64,000 nucleotides of DNA from Epiperipatus broadwayi. Its lineage: Eukaryota > Onychophora > Udeonychophora > Euonychophora > Peripatidae. The notes beneath the pieces are model-generated. The model did not search any database. It saw only the letters and a list, made by a program, of their open reading frames with translations, and was not told the origin of the DNA. This document shows positions 11,706 to 25,265 of the stretch, piece by piece; position 1 is the first letter of the stretch, and every line of letters begins with the position of its first letter. Both the position numbers and the translations under genes were made by a program. Where the stretch lies: NCBI GenBank assembly GCA_028023455.1, contig JAQFVV010000032.1:4498392-4562391 (forward strand), in the 5' to 3' direction.

Positions 11706-14700
11706 ATAAAATCCGTACTGAGTTGAAACATTTATTGTTCAACATTTTTTTGTAAAACAAATATATGGGGGGGGGGGGTTTCTTATTTGTTTTGTCCTCT
11801 TTCGTTTTGTTTTCTTCTCTTTTATTTAATTTAATGCCTTATCACTAATTATTAGATGCAATATTTATAGACTTATACTGGAGGCAGTTGATTAATCATG
11901 TCAATAATCTAGAAAAAATCAGTCGGTAAACTAACTTTCATATATTATTTTTAAAAGTATGCGAATAGATAGTATTACATATTCATTGTAGTTTTGACAT
12001 CTGAATATAAGTTATAAATAAGATTTTAAATAAAATTAAAAAGATTAAACTAGGTAGACTTTTGGAGTTTGCTTAAATATCGCTTGATAGTCCGTTTGTT
12101 AATAATCTCTGATAATTTAGAATCATATTTTAAAACAATGAATATGTGTGGATGCATATTTATACATGCTTGTATGTAATTTAAAAATTAAATATAGTTA
12201 CAAAGAGTTAATTTTACTTTGAGCGGTATTAATTAATTTCTATGTAAAGAGATTTTAAAACTTACAATATTGTGGAATTAAAAAATGTAAAGTAAAAAAT
12301 ATTGATAACTTCAAATATAAAATTAATCGTAATATTTTTTTTAGAAATAAATAACTAAATACGGCATTTTTTATAAAAATAAAATTCGTAGTTTAATTAC
12401 AAAAAAGTTTTGTTTAAAAAAATAATATATATGTCGTTCAAATACACCCATGCACACACACAATTATTAATGTTATTGTTATTAGTAAAATATATACATA
12501 TATAACACTGAAAAAATAACTGTATATTTTTAAAACTAGTTCGTTAGGTTTTTTATAAATATATAATTATAAGCAATTAAACAAAATTTGCAAACTTTTC
12601 AATTTGCAACTTACGTTAATGTGTGCCAGCGCTTGCTCAGACGACTGCTTTAATCTTATAAATCTTTTAATGTTAATTATTTTTTTAAAGAAATATTGAT
12701 GTAAATAGCAATCTTAGTTATATATCTGCGATGGTAACAAAGGTACTTTATAATGTGGTATAACAATTGAACTTGATTTCTGTTTTTTTTTTTTTTTTAT
12801 GAATCAAATCAAGTGCTTTGTTATGTCTAAGCTTTTATTGCCTTTCAGTTGTGGCAATAAATATTAAGAGTTTATTTTGTTGAAGTTAAGCTGATTATTC
12901 TGTACACAACTAAGGCATTATTGGTTTTTTAAAAAATAATGATAATGTAAATAACAAAACAAATGACTGTAAATTTAACTGACGGAAATTTAATGTATTG
13001 TAGGGTAAACATTTAGATTTAAAAAAAAAACACCATTCTCTGTATTATAAAATAATTTACCTTGTGCTAACATTTTAGTACATATTTAATTAAAGCTGAT
13101 TTATTATTAAATTACAATCACATTCTTTTTTTGAATGCTCTATTCTTAAACAATAAAAATAATTACTTTTGATTTTGTTTTATATTAATTATATATATAA
13201 TACAAATACATCATATATATAATGTTTTTAATTTCGCGATTCTTGTATGTGTATTCATTTATTTTAAAACGAAAATCATTCTTCAAATGTGTTGTCTGTA
13301 TTCACTTCCGATGAATAATTATTGTGGGAATACGTTTTCCCATCTAAATAGGTATGCTCATAATAATTCAATTTAATACTATTCACTCTAGAGATTTAAC
13401 GACATTTTGTAAAAGATGGAAAATTGTATTGAGAGAACATCACCTTAGGCAAAACGAAGCCATATTTGAATATGTTTGATTTGGGCTCTTTCGTAGTTAC
13501 GTTTAGCAGCTTGTGGTCATACATCTCAGCCTTGTGAGTGAGTGATGAAGACTTCCAGTTGTTATTAAAACAGTTAAAATTACAGAGTATATAGCTTAAT
13601 ACTAGATAATTAGTACAGTGTTGATAGGTATAAAAAAGAAATCCCGTAGAGCTGCACTGTTTTTAACGAAAGCAAATCGTATTGCGTCTATTTTAATATA
13701 ACTAAAAACATAATAAATATTAAAAAAAGCTAATTTAAATAAAATAAAATACTATATAATTTTCACATCTTAAGTTTATGAATGTTATTTAACTACTAAA
13801 ACACTTTTGTATTATATAAATTTCATGCGGGTTATCAGTAATTAAGTATATATAGATGATAATTAAATTTATTTTCCGTTCATGTATTACAGAATACATT
13901 TGTCTATTTAAAAAAATGTACACATGTCATTCTTCATATTTGTGGAGGTATTTATATTTGCACTTAGGTGTACAAGTAATACGCTACACATTCCTTAGTC
14001 TCACTTATTTCTAAACAAAATACTTTGTATATATATGTAGATGTGTTTGTTCTGGGGAAATAGCTTTGTTTTTATATTTTTTTTTAAAAAAAATAGAAGT
14101 TTAATATAATTTAATCTATAAAGTGATTTTTAGTATCTGAGTTTTCAAAATCTACAAAACTCTTATATCTAGAAAAAAATAATAAAAAGAATGATATTGA
14201 AATAATAATAGATGATATAAGCCATTAAATTATAAAAACTTGTAATCAGATTAAATGATAATATAAAGAATTATCCAAAAATGTTTATGTAAAACATCAA
14301 TAATAATGGATTTGTGCATTATTGCTGAATATTGTATTAGCTATATATAATATTTTTAACAGATATATATATATATGAAACAACTTAATTTTGAAGTACT
14401 CATTAGAACAATCAACAAAAATAATTAACCAAAAAAAAGAAATAGAGTAATGGAATTGTAAAAAGGATAATGAAATAATAAAATAAAAAAGATTGGTACA
14501 CTTGCATGTGAGTATTATATTTAAAATTATGTGAGTATGCATATAATCGTGTTCCCTTTATTAATCTTTTTTGCTGTTCACTTTATTAATCTCTTTCCTT
14601 CGATGATAAAAATTAATAATGCTGTTAAAATGTACAGATTCCATATGTGTCTACCTGTTGATTTTGAATGCATATCAATTTCTGTGTACCAGAATATTTT

Positions 14701-15689
14701 TTTCCTGCCAATTTTAATATAGAATTAATACTTTTTGATAATGTAATATGTTACTTAACTTTACTGTTTACTAGATCATTCTTTTTGTTAAAGTTTTCTT
14801 GTAACTTAACTTCTTGAAAATGCAATTTGTTGCTTTTTAATGTTAGCTATTTACTGAAATATTCTTTCTGCTAAAGTCTTCATATAGATTCAATTTTATT
14901 AATTTATAATAATAACATGATGAATGCAACTGGATGTGCACCAACTAACTGAATGATTGTAGGAGACTAAGTGCATGAGGCAAGAAAATGTTAGCTGCTA
15001 TAGAAAGTTGTTCAATGCATGTGAAATTTATGAATTCTTACTTCTTCTAAATATATATATATTTAATTTCACAGGTTATTGAATCATTAGAAAAATTTGA
15101 GATAGCAAACACGAGGGGCTTTATGGTGCTCTATAACACACTTGCCGTATCTATTAGCTAAAGTTCAAATCTATAGTAGCAAATTTGAACACTTTTAGCT
15201 GTTCTGATCAGTTTTTCTCAATCCATATCTCTAACCAATCTAGTTAATCACCTAACATTGGTTAATAAATGAATGTTCATCTGCTTAATAGAGAATAAAA
15301 CAAAAATTAAAAAAACACTTAAAATATTACTATTTTATAATTGGCAATCCTTTTGATTAATGTCTTTTACTTTTCCATTTCTTTGTGAGAAGCTGTTGAA
15401 GGGATCTTTGCCCTGCAATTAAATATTTAGGCTACTTTTTTTTTGGTATATATGTGGATATATACTGATCTCTCTCTCAGGTTACACTTGTTTCTTTTAC
15501 TCATACATTTATAAAACTATAGTTATACATTTATCTATAAATATATCAGTCATCCATTTTTGTCAAAAAAAATGTTGTAAATTATGTATTTTATAATATA
15601 TAATATTTATTAGCAGTTAGACTGAATGAATATAGCCATTCTAATTTCAGGAAAAAAAAAGGTGAGAGGCAAAAAAATTAATTGGATAT
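11706..15689. other. AT-rich non-coding DNA
   Basis: No gene recognised. A 12-base G run lies at 11767-11778. The block at about 13270-13640 has richer sequence, CpGs and few homopolymers, and could be unique regulatory or simply intronic DNA. Open frames at 14.3-14.7 kb are not protein-like. Confidence 0.5.
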
Positions 15690-15905
15690 TTTTCACATAT
15701 ATCATACACCAATCCTTTACTTCTTTGATGTCTTTGTAAAATGTTGTAAAATGTTGTTTTTCAACTCTTCTGCTGAATATTTTTCTTTCTGAAGAACTTC
15801 TAACACCTTGGATAATTGTAGTTTTCCAGTGTGTTCTATTTTGAGTTACATCAGTTCATTGAAAGCAATTGATATTGCACCTCGTGAGACTGTCACCAGA
15901 TAATC
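15690..15905 (-). pseudogene. Probable 3' coding end of a non-LTR retrotransposon
   Basis: The minus strand reads NRTHWKTTIIQGVRSSSERK followed by a basic tail. This resembles the conserved end of many Jockey/CR1-type LINE proteins (a D-R-x-x-W-R-x-x-(I/V) block before a basic terminus). One stop lies upstream in this frame. The match is short and made by eye, so another origin is possible. Confidence 0.4.
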
Positions 15906-16189
15906 TTTATGATAAAAAAAAAAAACTGTCTCCATAATAAAAATCATACTCCAGTTTTACTATAAATTACTTTTTTAAACCAGTTCATTATTCTTTACTT
16001 GTTTAACTATTAGCCTCATCAAATCTAGAAAGCTGAGATGTACCAATTGACTTTATAATATTCTCATGTTATATGTTTATATGATAAATTTTGTAGACTA
16101 AGCCTTATATAAACTAAATTAGTTTTAGCAACTTAATTCAAAATAAATATATAGAAAATGTATATAGAGAAAATCTTTATTTAACTCTA

Positions 16190-16480
16190 ACAACATGGTA
16201 TGCTTAGCATGCTTCTGACTACCTAGGCTACCTACTCCTCTGACAACTATTGCTATGAATATGACTACCAGGTAATCTAACAAGAGTATTGTTTTGTATC
16301 ATAAATCATTCAACCATGCAAACTATTGAATAACAACTTGGGACAACCCGATTGGAGTGGTTTATTGCTCGAAAAATATCAAGCAGAGGAAGTGATAATC
16401 GCCATGCTCCATATACCTAACAATTCCAGAGTAAGCCATTCTACCTCTGGACAATTGTATAAGGCAAATACTTAACCTAA
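16190..16480. repeat. Unclassified complex block, probably an old repeat
   Basis: This block is less AT-rich than its flanks. On the plus strand, a frame from about 16365 reads EKYQAEEVIIAMLHIPNN and then SRVSHSTSGQLYKA before a stop, which looks protein-like. I could not assign it to a family, and the frame before it is broken. It may be a transposon piece. Confidence 0.35.
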
Positions 16481-17900
16481 CTTTAAATAAAATAAAATAT
16501 TTAAATTTTATAAGCATCTATATCGTCATAAAGTTTATTGAATTTAATCGTAACTGTTTATAAATATTTAAGTAATGTTGTTTATTATTTCTACTTAAAA
16601 GCAGCAAAAGTATCTAAATAATTATAAATCAGCAATATTATTCATCATTGTTGATGTTTTTTAGCTTTTAACTATATAATTCCTAAATTATTATTTATTA
16701 TTTACTACCCAGCTGAGAAGTCACTCTGAAACTTTTAAATCTGAATCCAACCTGCACTAAATTACACAATACTAAAACAAAATTATGTTCTGACAAATTA
16801 AATGGAATTCTTAAACATTCAGAGATTTTCTGAAAATTACATGACCTTGCACAAAATTAATCACAGATCCGTTTTTTACACTATTAAATTGATTTTTTTA
16901 CTAATTTACTTATAAAAATATTTAACTAGTTACTATTTGTTTCTTAGTTGTTTAAAAATTGTTAAAAAGAAAAACTAATTAAACTCTTAATGTAGTGCAA
17001 AGACAAGATAGTGTATTAATATTGTGTTTTGTAATGATATCTTCAAAGGAAATAATCAAAGTCAATTACATTAAGTAAATTATTTTTTATCACTGAATCA
17101 AAGTGAGAATTGAGTCACCAATCAAAACAATTACTATTCTTTACCAATGCATTAAAAATTTCAATATTTTCAATTAATCTGACTATCAAAGAAATAGTTT
17201 TTATGGAATAAGAGATTTGGGAAAAACCCTGATAATATATAATTATATTTTATTTTAAGCCCAATATTTATATTCTGACATAAAATTTATTTGCTAATGT
17301 TTGATTTGAATTTGTAAATATGAGGGTTTTTTAAAAAAATAGCTCACTACAATGCAAAAAAATATTCATGATGTTAATCAAGTGCTAATTTGTAAGAATT
17401 TAAAAGTCACTCTTTATGTTGTTGTTTTTTAATTAAAAATAATTAGATGACTAAAAAAATACATAGCTTGCATAAAATTAGAATAAATGTTAGCTGAAGG
17501 GATGATTGATTTAAAAATAACCATGTATTTTTGTAAAAGCACAAATATTGGAAACTCAAATGAAGTGGATTTCATTATAAATATGAAAAAACAGCCAGAA
17601 TGGCAAATTTAACTATTTAATTTAATAGAAGATATCAAAAACCTTAATTTATGTTTATGCCCAATAAGTTATTATTGTGATGAATAAAAATTTTATTTAG
17701 ATGAATAGAATTTTTAATAAGATCAAATATTTTAATGTTGATATGGAAAGTTTAAAACTATTGAAAAATAAAAGTGATATGGGTAAATTTGTATGTTGTA
17801 TTATAAATTATTGTTCCACAAAAATAACAAGTAGAAATAGACATTAAAATCTCTAAATATGTTTGAAAATTATAATATATTTAAAAGCCTCTTTGCAGGA
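16481..17900. other. AT-rich non-coding DNA
   Basis: Nothing recognised. The last few hundred bases may be the decayed 5' part of the LINE that follows. Confidence 0.4.
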
Positions 17901-18179
17901 GGCAAGAAATGATTGTGGATTGAGAAATAAAATATTATTAATGCAAAACTAAAAATACAAAATTTTTTAGAAAAATAAGACTTCAGTGAATTCAAACTAA
18001 AATATTCAAATCATTTAAAAATATTAATAAAATTAAATAATAGCTCAGACTTGAATGAGTTTAATGATAAAATTCAGCAACTGATTATTTACCTAGGTTA
18101 ATTATACAAATTAATCAGCCAAAAAAAAAAAAAAGCAAAAATTTAACTTGTAAATTTTTAATTGAGACTAGGCAATGTA

Positions 18180-19070
18180 TTACAAAGAAAGAATATACTG
18201 TAAATAAATTTAAAATAACTTCTTTAGAAAAATTGAATATTTGAAATTCTGTAAAATGGTGGACAAAGAATTCATGATAGCATAAATAATATAATTGTGA
18301 TTAGCAAGAAAATCTATAGAAAGTGAACAAATACCTATAACAATATTTTGTTTGTTGAAAACTGTTTCAGCAATAAGAAGAATATATCATAGAGAGAGCA
18401 CCATGGAATATAAATTCTCTGCAAATATTTTGGTACAGAGTGGGGGAAAAAGTAAACAAAATAGCTTTACAATTACATTTTGTAAAATATCAAATATTTT
18501 AAACTAAGAGCTGAGGGATGCAATGAAGTATATCATATATTAAAAAAAAGCTTTAGGAATTGATAGAATTATTATTGATATGTTAATAAAGGCAGATGAA
18601 AAAATATAGAAATTGTTAACAAAACCATGGACCAAACATCTAAAGGATAAAGATGAATGAAGAATGCATTAATAATATTATTTAAGGAAGAGAAACAAGT
18701 AATTTTATAAAGATCATTGCAACTAGTCTAAAGTAAATACTAAATTAAAATAATCTGGATTTAAAAGTGATATTACATTATTTTATTTTGATTTTGTAGA
18801 TTAAAAAAAAAAGCATTTGATTCTATAAGCATTTCCTGGTTTTGGAACATTAAGATATAAACACAGAACAAATGTCAAAGTCTGGTGATTTTTTTATCAA
18901 AATGCAGATGATATGGTTATTTTTGTAAACAATATTTCAAAGCTACAAGAAATATCATAAAATCTATCAAATGAAAGCAGATTAATAGAACTAAAAATAA
19001 ATTCTAAAAAAGTAATGTTTAATGGTTTTTCAAAAAAGAGGTTAAGAAATTTAACATTGAAAAAGACATA
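18180..19070 (+). pseudogene. Decayed RTE-type LINE reverse transcriptase
   Basis: The plus strand shows the RT landmarks in order: ELRDAM and KKALGIDRIIIDML at about 18507-18585 (family: KAPGIDGI-x-x-EML), E-K-I-x-K-L-L-T-K, a D-F-V-D-x-K-K-x-F-D-like block near 18790, and then NADDMVIFVNN at about 18900-18932, where the family has Y/F-A-D-D. KINSKKVMFNGF follows. The first catalytic-loop residue is N instead of Y or F, and many stops break the frame. This is an old, inactive copy, and its 5' and 3' ends cannot be fixed. Confidence 0.78.
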
Positions 19071-19179
19071 GAATAAAGTAAATAATTTTATATTTTCACA
19101 ATTTTTTACATCAGTTTTATGAAAGTCTTTGTGGATTAAAAAGAATAACTAAGCAAAAAATAAAAAAATAAATAAAAGC

Positions 19180-19565
19180 TGTCATCTGAATTTTGTAGAT
19201 AGTGGTTGTTTTTGTAAATAATGTTTAAAAGTTTCCGGAAATGTTAAAGAATTATCAGATGAAAATGAAAAAATAGGTTTAAAAAAAAATCTCTGTCTCG
19301 TGTCTAAGCTTGATTATTTATTAGATATCTGTTTAAAATCTGATTGGCTTTCTCTGTTATAATTGCGCATGTGAGAAAGGCTAGCATACTTTCAATTTAT
19401 TATCAAAAAGACTAATGTAATATTGAATGGATTTTTAAAAAAGAATGAAATGAAAATTGATAGTAATGTATTTAAAATTAACAATTACAAATACTTCAAT
19501 GAGATTTTTCATATAAATGTAAATACAATGAATTAATAATAAAATTAAACTTGGATAGAATTGCA
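19180..19565 (+). pseudogene. Second decayed RTE-type RT fragment, interrupted by an insertion
   Basis: A second version of the post-catalytic part of the same protein follows the first. DFVDSGCF (an ADD-like remnant, near 19192) is followed by KELSDENEKIGLKKN. After a break of about 115 bp at 19291-19405, KTNVILNGFLKKNEMKI and INNYKYF follow (family: T-K-x-M-F-N, then Y-x-Y-L-G). The interrupting sequence is less AT-rich and unidentified. This may be a tandem piece of the preceding copy or a separate insertion. Confidence 0.65.
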
Positions 19566-19569
19566 TAAT

Positions 19570-20676
19570 TTTTATTTTGTGTTTCATATACAATTATAGG
19601 ACTCAGAGTTAAGAATCAATATGCATTGCAGATGCTTATGTAGCATGTAAATAAACATTCGTTGACCTATTTTTTTTAACCATTAGAATATATACCTAGT
19701 GGCCACATATAAGTCTTTCAGTAAAAGAATATCTTTTATTATCATATTTTCAACCATATATACAATGATTTTTTTTTGCTTGTTTTTAAGGTCAAATAAA
19801 TAAAAATAATAAATGTATTTTTTTTTTACTTCAATAATTGATAATCTTTTTAAACTTATTACACTAATGAATTCCTTTTAACGTTTTTTAGTTAATATTG
19901 TTTTAAATTTATTTTTTTTAATAATATGTTTATATAAAAAAAATAAAATTGTTTATAATTTATGTCTATTTAAAACAAATTTATATGTGCATTTGTAAAT
20001 TATAAAGAGCATCACATTTAATAATTATAAACGTTTTAATTCCCAATATAAATATGGAATCTAAATAATGTTTAAACTTGTTTTAAATTGGTGGTTAATG
20101 ATATTGAGGTCTAGCACAAAAAATGAAGTGTTTTTTGTGTTCTTTTTTAAAGTGGCCTTGTACCCTTGTATTGTCATAATTTTCACAATTTAGAATTTGA
20201 CTTATATGTGACATTTTATATCTTAATTAAATAATGAACTAATAGATTGTGCTTAAATGTTTACATTCATAATTTTAGGTCAAAAAATTAAATATCTTAC
20301 TACTGCTTAAATATTTGTTAAAAAATAGATAAACCAACATTTTTTTCTTATCCTTTTTGTATACAATAAAATTATCTTTAAAAAATCATATACTTGTATT
20401 TGTTGTTTTTGTTTTGTTTTGTTTGGGGGGGGGGTATTTTTAGTACATTATCACTATGATTACAAAAAAATTTACTTTGAAAATTCCAAATGCCCCTATC
20501 ATTTGCAATATGTCTTTAAGAGGAACTGCTTGAAAAACCTTAGTTCCATTGTAGGCAATTTGTTTTGTTTGTTTGTTTTTAATTTTGTTATTATAAGTTT
20601 TTAAATCTATAACTGTTTTGTGTTAAATTGATAATTCTAAAAATTTCTGTACTGTAATTTTCAAAAATGTGAATAG
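19570..20676. other. AT-rich non-coding DNA
   Basis: No gene seen. A run of 10 G lies at 20425-20434. Confidence 0.5.
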
Positions 20677-20798
20677 AAAAGATTGATTGTCTTGTGTTGT
20701 TAGCCGAGAGGTATCGCAGCCGCCATGGTTGCAGATGGTTGTGGGTTCGTGTACCGGCCGATGCTATGACATATGGAAAAAAAAAAAAAGATTGATTG
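20677..20798 (+). mobile_element. tRNA-derived SINE (family A) with perfect 13-bp target-site duplication
   Basis: The element spans about 20690-20785. It has an A-box-like TAGCCGAGAGGTATCGC (20701), a B box in GTGGGTTCGTGTACC (about 20741) and a poly(A) tail after GACATATGG. The duplication AAAAGATTGATTG occurs at 20677-20689 and 20786-20798 with no mismatch, the mark of LINE-mediated insertion and of a fairly recent event. It is much more GC- and CpG-rich than its flanks. The second copy is at 55457-55594 on the minus strand. Confidence 0.92.
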
Positions 20799-23700
20799 GA
20801 ATTGAAGTAAGATAATGTCAAAAACATCCATAAACAAAAAAAAATAATTTGACAATTTTTAGGAAAGTTTTTAGGGATTTTAGTTAAGTTCAAACACCAT
20901 TCAGTTGACTTACTGAGTTTTTTTTTCACTTTTCCAAGATGGGAGTAATCCAAAGTCTTTAGCTTTTGATTCTATCTCTTTCTTACCCCTTATTTTATTA
21001 AAGACTCTGCACTTTCTTTTTTCTATAAGTAAATTCATTCTATTCTTTCTGTAAATTTACAATAAGTTATTTGCTGAAAAGTAGTCTGGCAAAGAGTGAA
21101 AATTCTGTTTTAATCATCTGTAATAATTATTCTTATCTTTGATTCATTTTATATTAGTCTTTTTTTTTTGTTTATCATAAGCACAAATGCTTTTTCCTTA
21201 GTTTTATTTTTATTATAGTTTTTGTTTTTTACTATGTTAAAAGTTTTAATTTTAAATAAATAATAATAATAAAAACATTTTTTGATATTTCAATATTATA
21301 TAATAAAGCAATGGGTTTAGCTTTGCTTTATTTTTTATTAATGTTTTGTTTTTTCTTTTATGATTAAATTTTGATTTTGCATTATTTATTGCCCAAAACT
21401 TTTTGGTTTTTTAAAATTACATTTAAAATGGACCTTCTTTACTTAAGGATATTTCTTTTGGGAATGTATAAAATTCTAGAAATTATTTTACAAAAATATA
21501 ATTGTTTTTGAATTTTGCAATTATTTTTCTTACGATCTTTATATACTATAATTTATGATGCATACTATAAACTTCATATATTAGAAGCTTAATATTAAAA
21601 TAAGCTTAGAATACTGTTTTCTTCTGTTGCAATATTTATTGATGGTACGATATAATCAAAATGAAAACAAGCCAACTTTCTCCATGTTATTATTATCATA
21701 GTTATTATTTTGTTTTACTTGTTTATAAGAAAAATAAAATATTTAAGCAGTTATGGAAATTAAGTTATCTATCTCTAGACAAGTTTAAAAGAAAAAAACC
21801 TTTTCATAACTCAAGACTACATCAATAATGTTTTTGAACTATGATTATAATATTATATTTTACAATAATTCTGCAGTAGTGATAGACTTTGCTCTTTTAA
21901 TACTAATTATACCAATTGCTTTTAATAACTGAAACACTGGCTTATTATATAACTATATTTAACTCAGGGTTAAGTATGTAATATATATTTTACTCAGGGT
22001 GGATTAAGAAAACTATGTTAATTGATTAAAAAATTCACTAAATTAAAAAAAAGGCCTAAATAATTTGCTAGTGTAATTTATTTAATTTTAAAAAAATATT
22101 TTACATAAAGGTTTTGTTTTTCTTCTTTATTTATTTTATAGAGCACTTTCTGAGATAGAAAATGATGTTTTATTATAATTTCAATACAAATGTCAGGTCT
22201 TTATGAACTCTGTTAAATATATCAAAAGATAAAAGCACTTTTAATATTTATAATGTATTGACAAAATAGATGTAATTTTTTTTATCTTTGTCATCTTGCC
22301 TTTTTTCTTTTCTTTTAGTTTCCATGTTTTGTTGGGATGATATTAATTATAGATTTTCTATAATTTTTTAATACAAAATAATTTATTAATCATAATTTTA
22401 ACTCTAATTTTACAATCTTCATTTAACATGATGATTTTTTTATTATTTTCAAGTTCCACTGATAAACCCTGATAATTTTTTTATATCACAATCACGCTTT
22501 AAATTTTGGTTTCAGGCAAATAACTAGTAGTCAAACTCAGCCATCTATTCAATAATAATAGATGGAATATCTATCCATTCTTATTTCAAGATTAATCTGA
22601 TTGATGATATGAGTGTTGATAGAAATATCTAAAAATAAAAAAATACTTTTGTGATATAGTGTGGCACACTCTTCCCTACTGGTAGATGTATGTATAATGA
22701 GCCAATAATTACTTTTATTTTGTTCAATAAAAATTAATTTAAATATTTGCAGTATTTGTTCAACAAGAATAACATTAAAAGTAAATTTATAAATATACTC
22801 ATAAAAAAATTAATGGCTTGTGGTTTTATTCATTATTTTTATAATTTTAATATATATATAAAAGATATATTTTGCAGGTTCATCGATGTTAAAAAATTTA
22901 AATATTGATATACTGACCTTTCGACTTGATCACTGGGTGATAAAAGGTAGATAATATATATATTAAATTAATTGCATATAGTAATAAAAATAAGTTTGTT
23001 TAAGTATTAGTCACAAACTTATAATAACAATTGTGAAATAACAGTTATTTATTAATTACTGCTTGTTTTATTTTTTGTTTTAGAAAAAAAAATATTGTTG
23101 TTTACATATATAAATTCATAGTTTAAGCGTATGGATTTTTATGGTATTATTAACCTAATTAAATGCTTTAATTTAGAAATTCTGTTTGTTAGTTTATGTC
23201 AAACCTTATGACTAATTTTTGATGTGAATTTTCTTCAAACTTTACACACTTGGTAATGAGGTGTTGATGATAATGGACTATTTTAGGGTTATTCAACCAG
23301 TTGTTCAGCCTTCAAACCATGTTGATATTAGTTTAGTAAGTTTTCCATGATGTGGGCAATAGATGGCAATATATATTTTTTAATAATAGCTTTCATTGAA
23401 TTTTATAACTAATTCACTAAAAATGTTACTGTTAATTAAAATAGAAAAAATGAAATCTTATTTTTTCTTGATTGTTTAACTAAAACTTTTTTTTTAAAAA
23501 GGTGACTTTATAACAAATCATGTAAATTATGTTTAATACATGGTTCTGCAGCAATAATTACAAAAAGTCCACTGTAAAATATCCAAATACTAAAAAATAG
23601 AAAATAGTATATATAAAAAATGTTTTATAAAAACACTTTTATTTAATTTAATGAGTAATGCATTAAAAACTAAAAGAAAAATTTTTTTTTTCTTTAACTA

Positions 23701-24796
23701 CAATTTTGGTTGCTATATTCAATTTGGAGTAAAACATGGGACATCCATAAATCAATTAATTTAATCACTTTTTAAAACTAATAATTGGATTAATTAATTT
23801 ATGGACATCACATGCTTTTATTTCAAGTTAAATATAACAATCGAAATTGTGGGTGAAGAAAACAAAATTTTTTAGTATATTATTCATCAAATTAAATGAA
23901 TATTTTTATAATATATATTTAATATTAATATTTTTTTCACATATATAAAATGAAGGCAATTGGCACTAGTTGAATAATATCCTTCATACTGCTATTATAA
24001 AGTTTATTATTTTACAGATATATTTTATTTTATGGTAAATGCTCAAACTTTTTCTAATCAAGATAATGTTGGGGTTCTAACCTTTCAGTTAAAAAAATTA
24101 TTAATTAAATGAATTAATGATGAATCTGCTACTTGAAATATCCTACTTTTTAAAAAAAATCTTAACACTCCATTCTGAATTTGAACATCATTTAATGGGT
24201 ATTACAGATAAGTTAAAATTACTTTCAATTTTGAACAACAGGTACAGAAAATAATGTTAGCTAAAACTCATAATAATAATCAGTTGGATAAAATATCTCA
24301 TTTTAATATTTTGTCCTGCTGGGAAACTTGAAATCTTTTTCAGATTCCAATCAGCTCATACTTTTTTTTTCTCAGTTGTTCTATCCATACACAATTTATT
24401 AAATCCCCAATAGTTACCAAGATATTTATTTACATTTAACTATTTTTACATTCAATGTAAAACAATAGTGTAAAAACACTTAAAAGTCTTACTACCTGGT
24501 AAAATGCGCACCCAATAAGTGAAGTCTTTTTGTCTCTTTGAATATGCTTTTTTTTTAGCCTAAATAACAAAAACATGCCTTTAAGTTTAATTACTCCAGC
24601 AAACAAAAGTCACATTTCTTAAATTGAAAAATGAAAAAAAAACTATATAACAAATTTTATTAGGACTCATTATTTATTAGTACATACTGTGAGCCTGAGT
24701 TTTTATTTACACAATGCTCATTGGTATAACTACATTTATCTGTAGACCTCAAAAAAATGAAATAATTTGTATATTAATATAAAAATGTAAATATTA
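20799..24796. other. AT-rich non-coding DNA
   Basis: No gene recognised. A short palindrome (ccatctatt/aatagatgg) lies at about 22541-22566, and a longer one at 23730-23820 is listed separately. Otherwise there are only A/T runs. Confidence 0.5.
23730..23820. repeat. Imperfect hairpin
   Basis: GACATCCATAAATCAATTAA (from 23740) is mirrored by TTAATTAATTTATGGACATC, with a loop of about 20 bp. The outer bases (taaaacatg / catgctttta) also pair. Possibly a tiny MITE remnant; chance is less likely at this length but not excluded in AT-rich DNA. Confidence 0.5.
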
Positions 24797-25260
24797 ATAT
24801 TTGAATATAAATATAGTATCTATACTTCAGCCAAATATAATTAAAGAGGATTTAAACTCAGACTTTTAAGATTCCTTCAGTCACCCAGTCTATCTTATAT
24901 AATCAATCCACATGACCACATACATGTAAAAAAGATAAATGATCTCCAATATATGTATTTCATGCTAAATCAGTATTCATCAGTTGGCCAGGATTTCATC
25001 TCCCACACATAAATATAATCAGTGATCTGTTTATATTAAGATAGCAAGTCTACAAACTTTAATGTACAGGCTTCAATCATCTCCACTCTCCAATTCTTCA
25101 TCCATCCATATCATTGAAAATCTAATGACAGAATTCTCAAAGCTATTGTTGATGCCAATATTACTGTCATATCTTGATCTAAATTTACTCTGACTCCTCA
25201 TATGTAAGATCTTAATATGTCCACTTAAGTACACAGAAGAGGGATGGGCAAAACACAGGC
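24797..25260. mobile_element. Foldback family I, half copy with internal sequence
   Basis: It begins with an outer segment (TATTTGAATATAAATATAG...) repeated at 25268, then an AAAGAGGATTT start and one arm (24845-25030), then the inner region with ATGTACAGGCTTCAATC, then further sequence to about 25215. The matching right arm is missing. The inner region aligns with the copy at 26105-26480. Confidence 0.75.
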
Positions 25261-25265
25261 TTATT

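Noticed and set aside
15735-15905. A host exon reading LQLSKVLEVLQKEKYSAEELK on the minus strand
   Set aside because: No splice sites fit and a stop interrupts it; another frame gives a LINE-like end, which explains the open sequence better.
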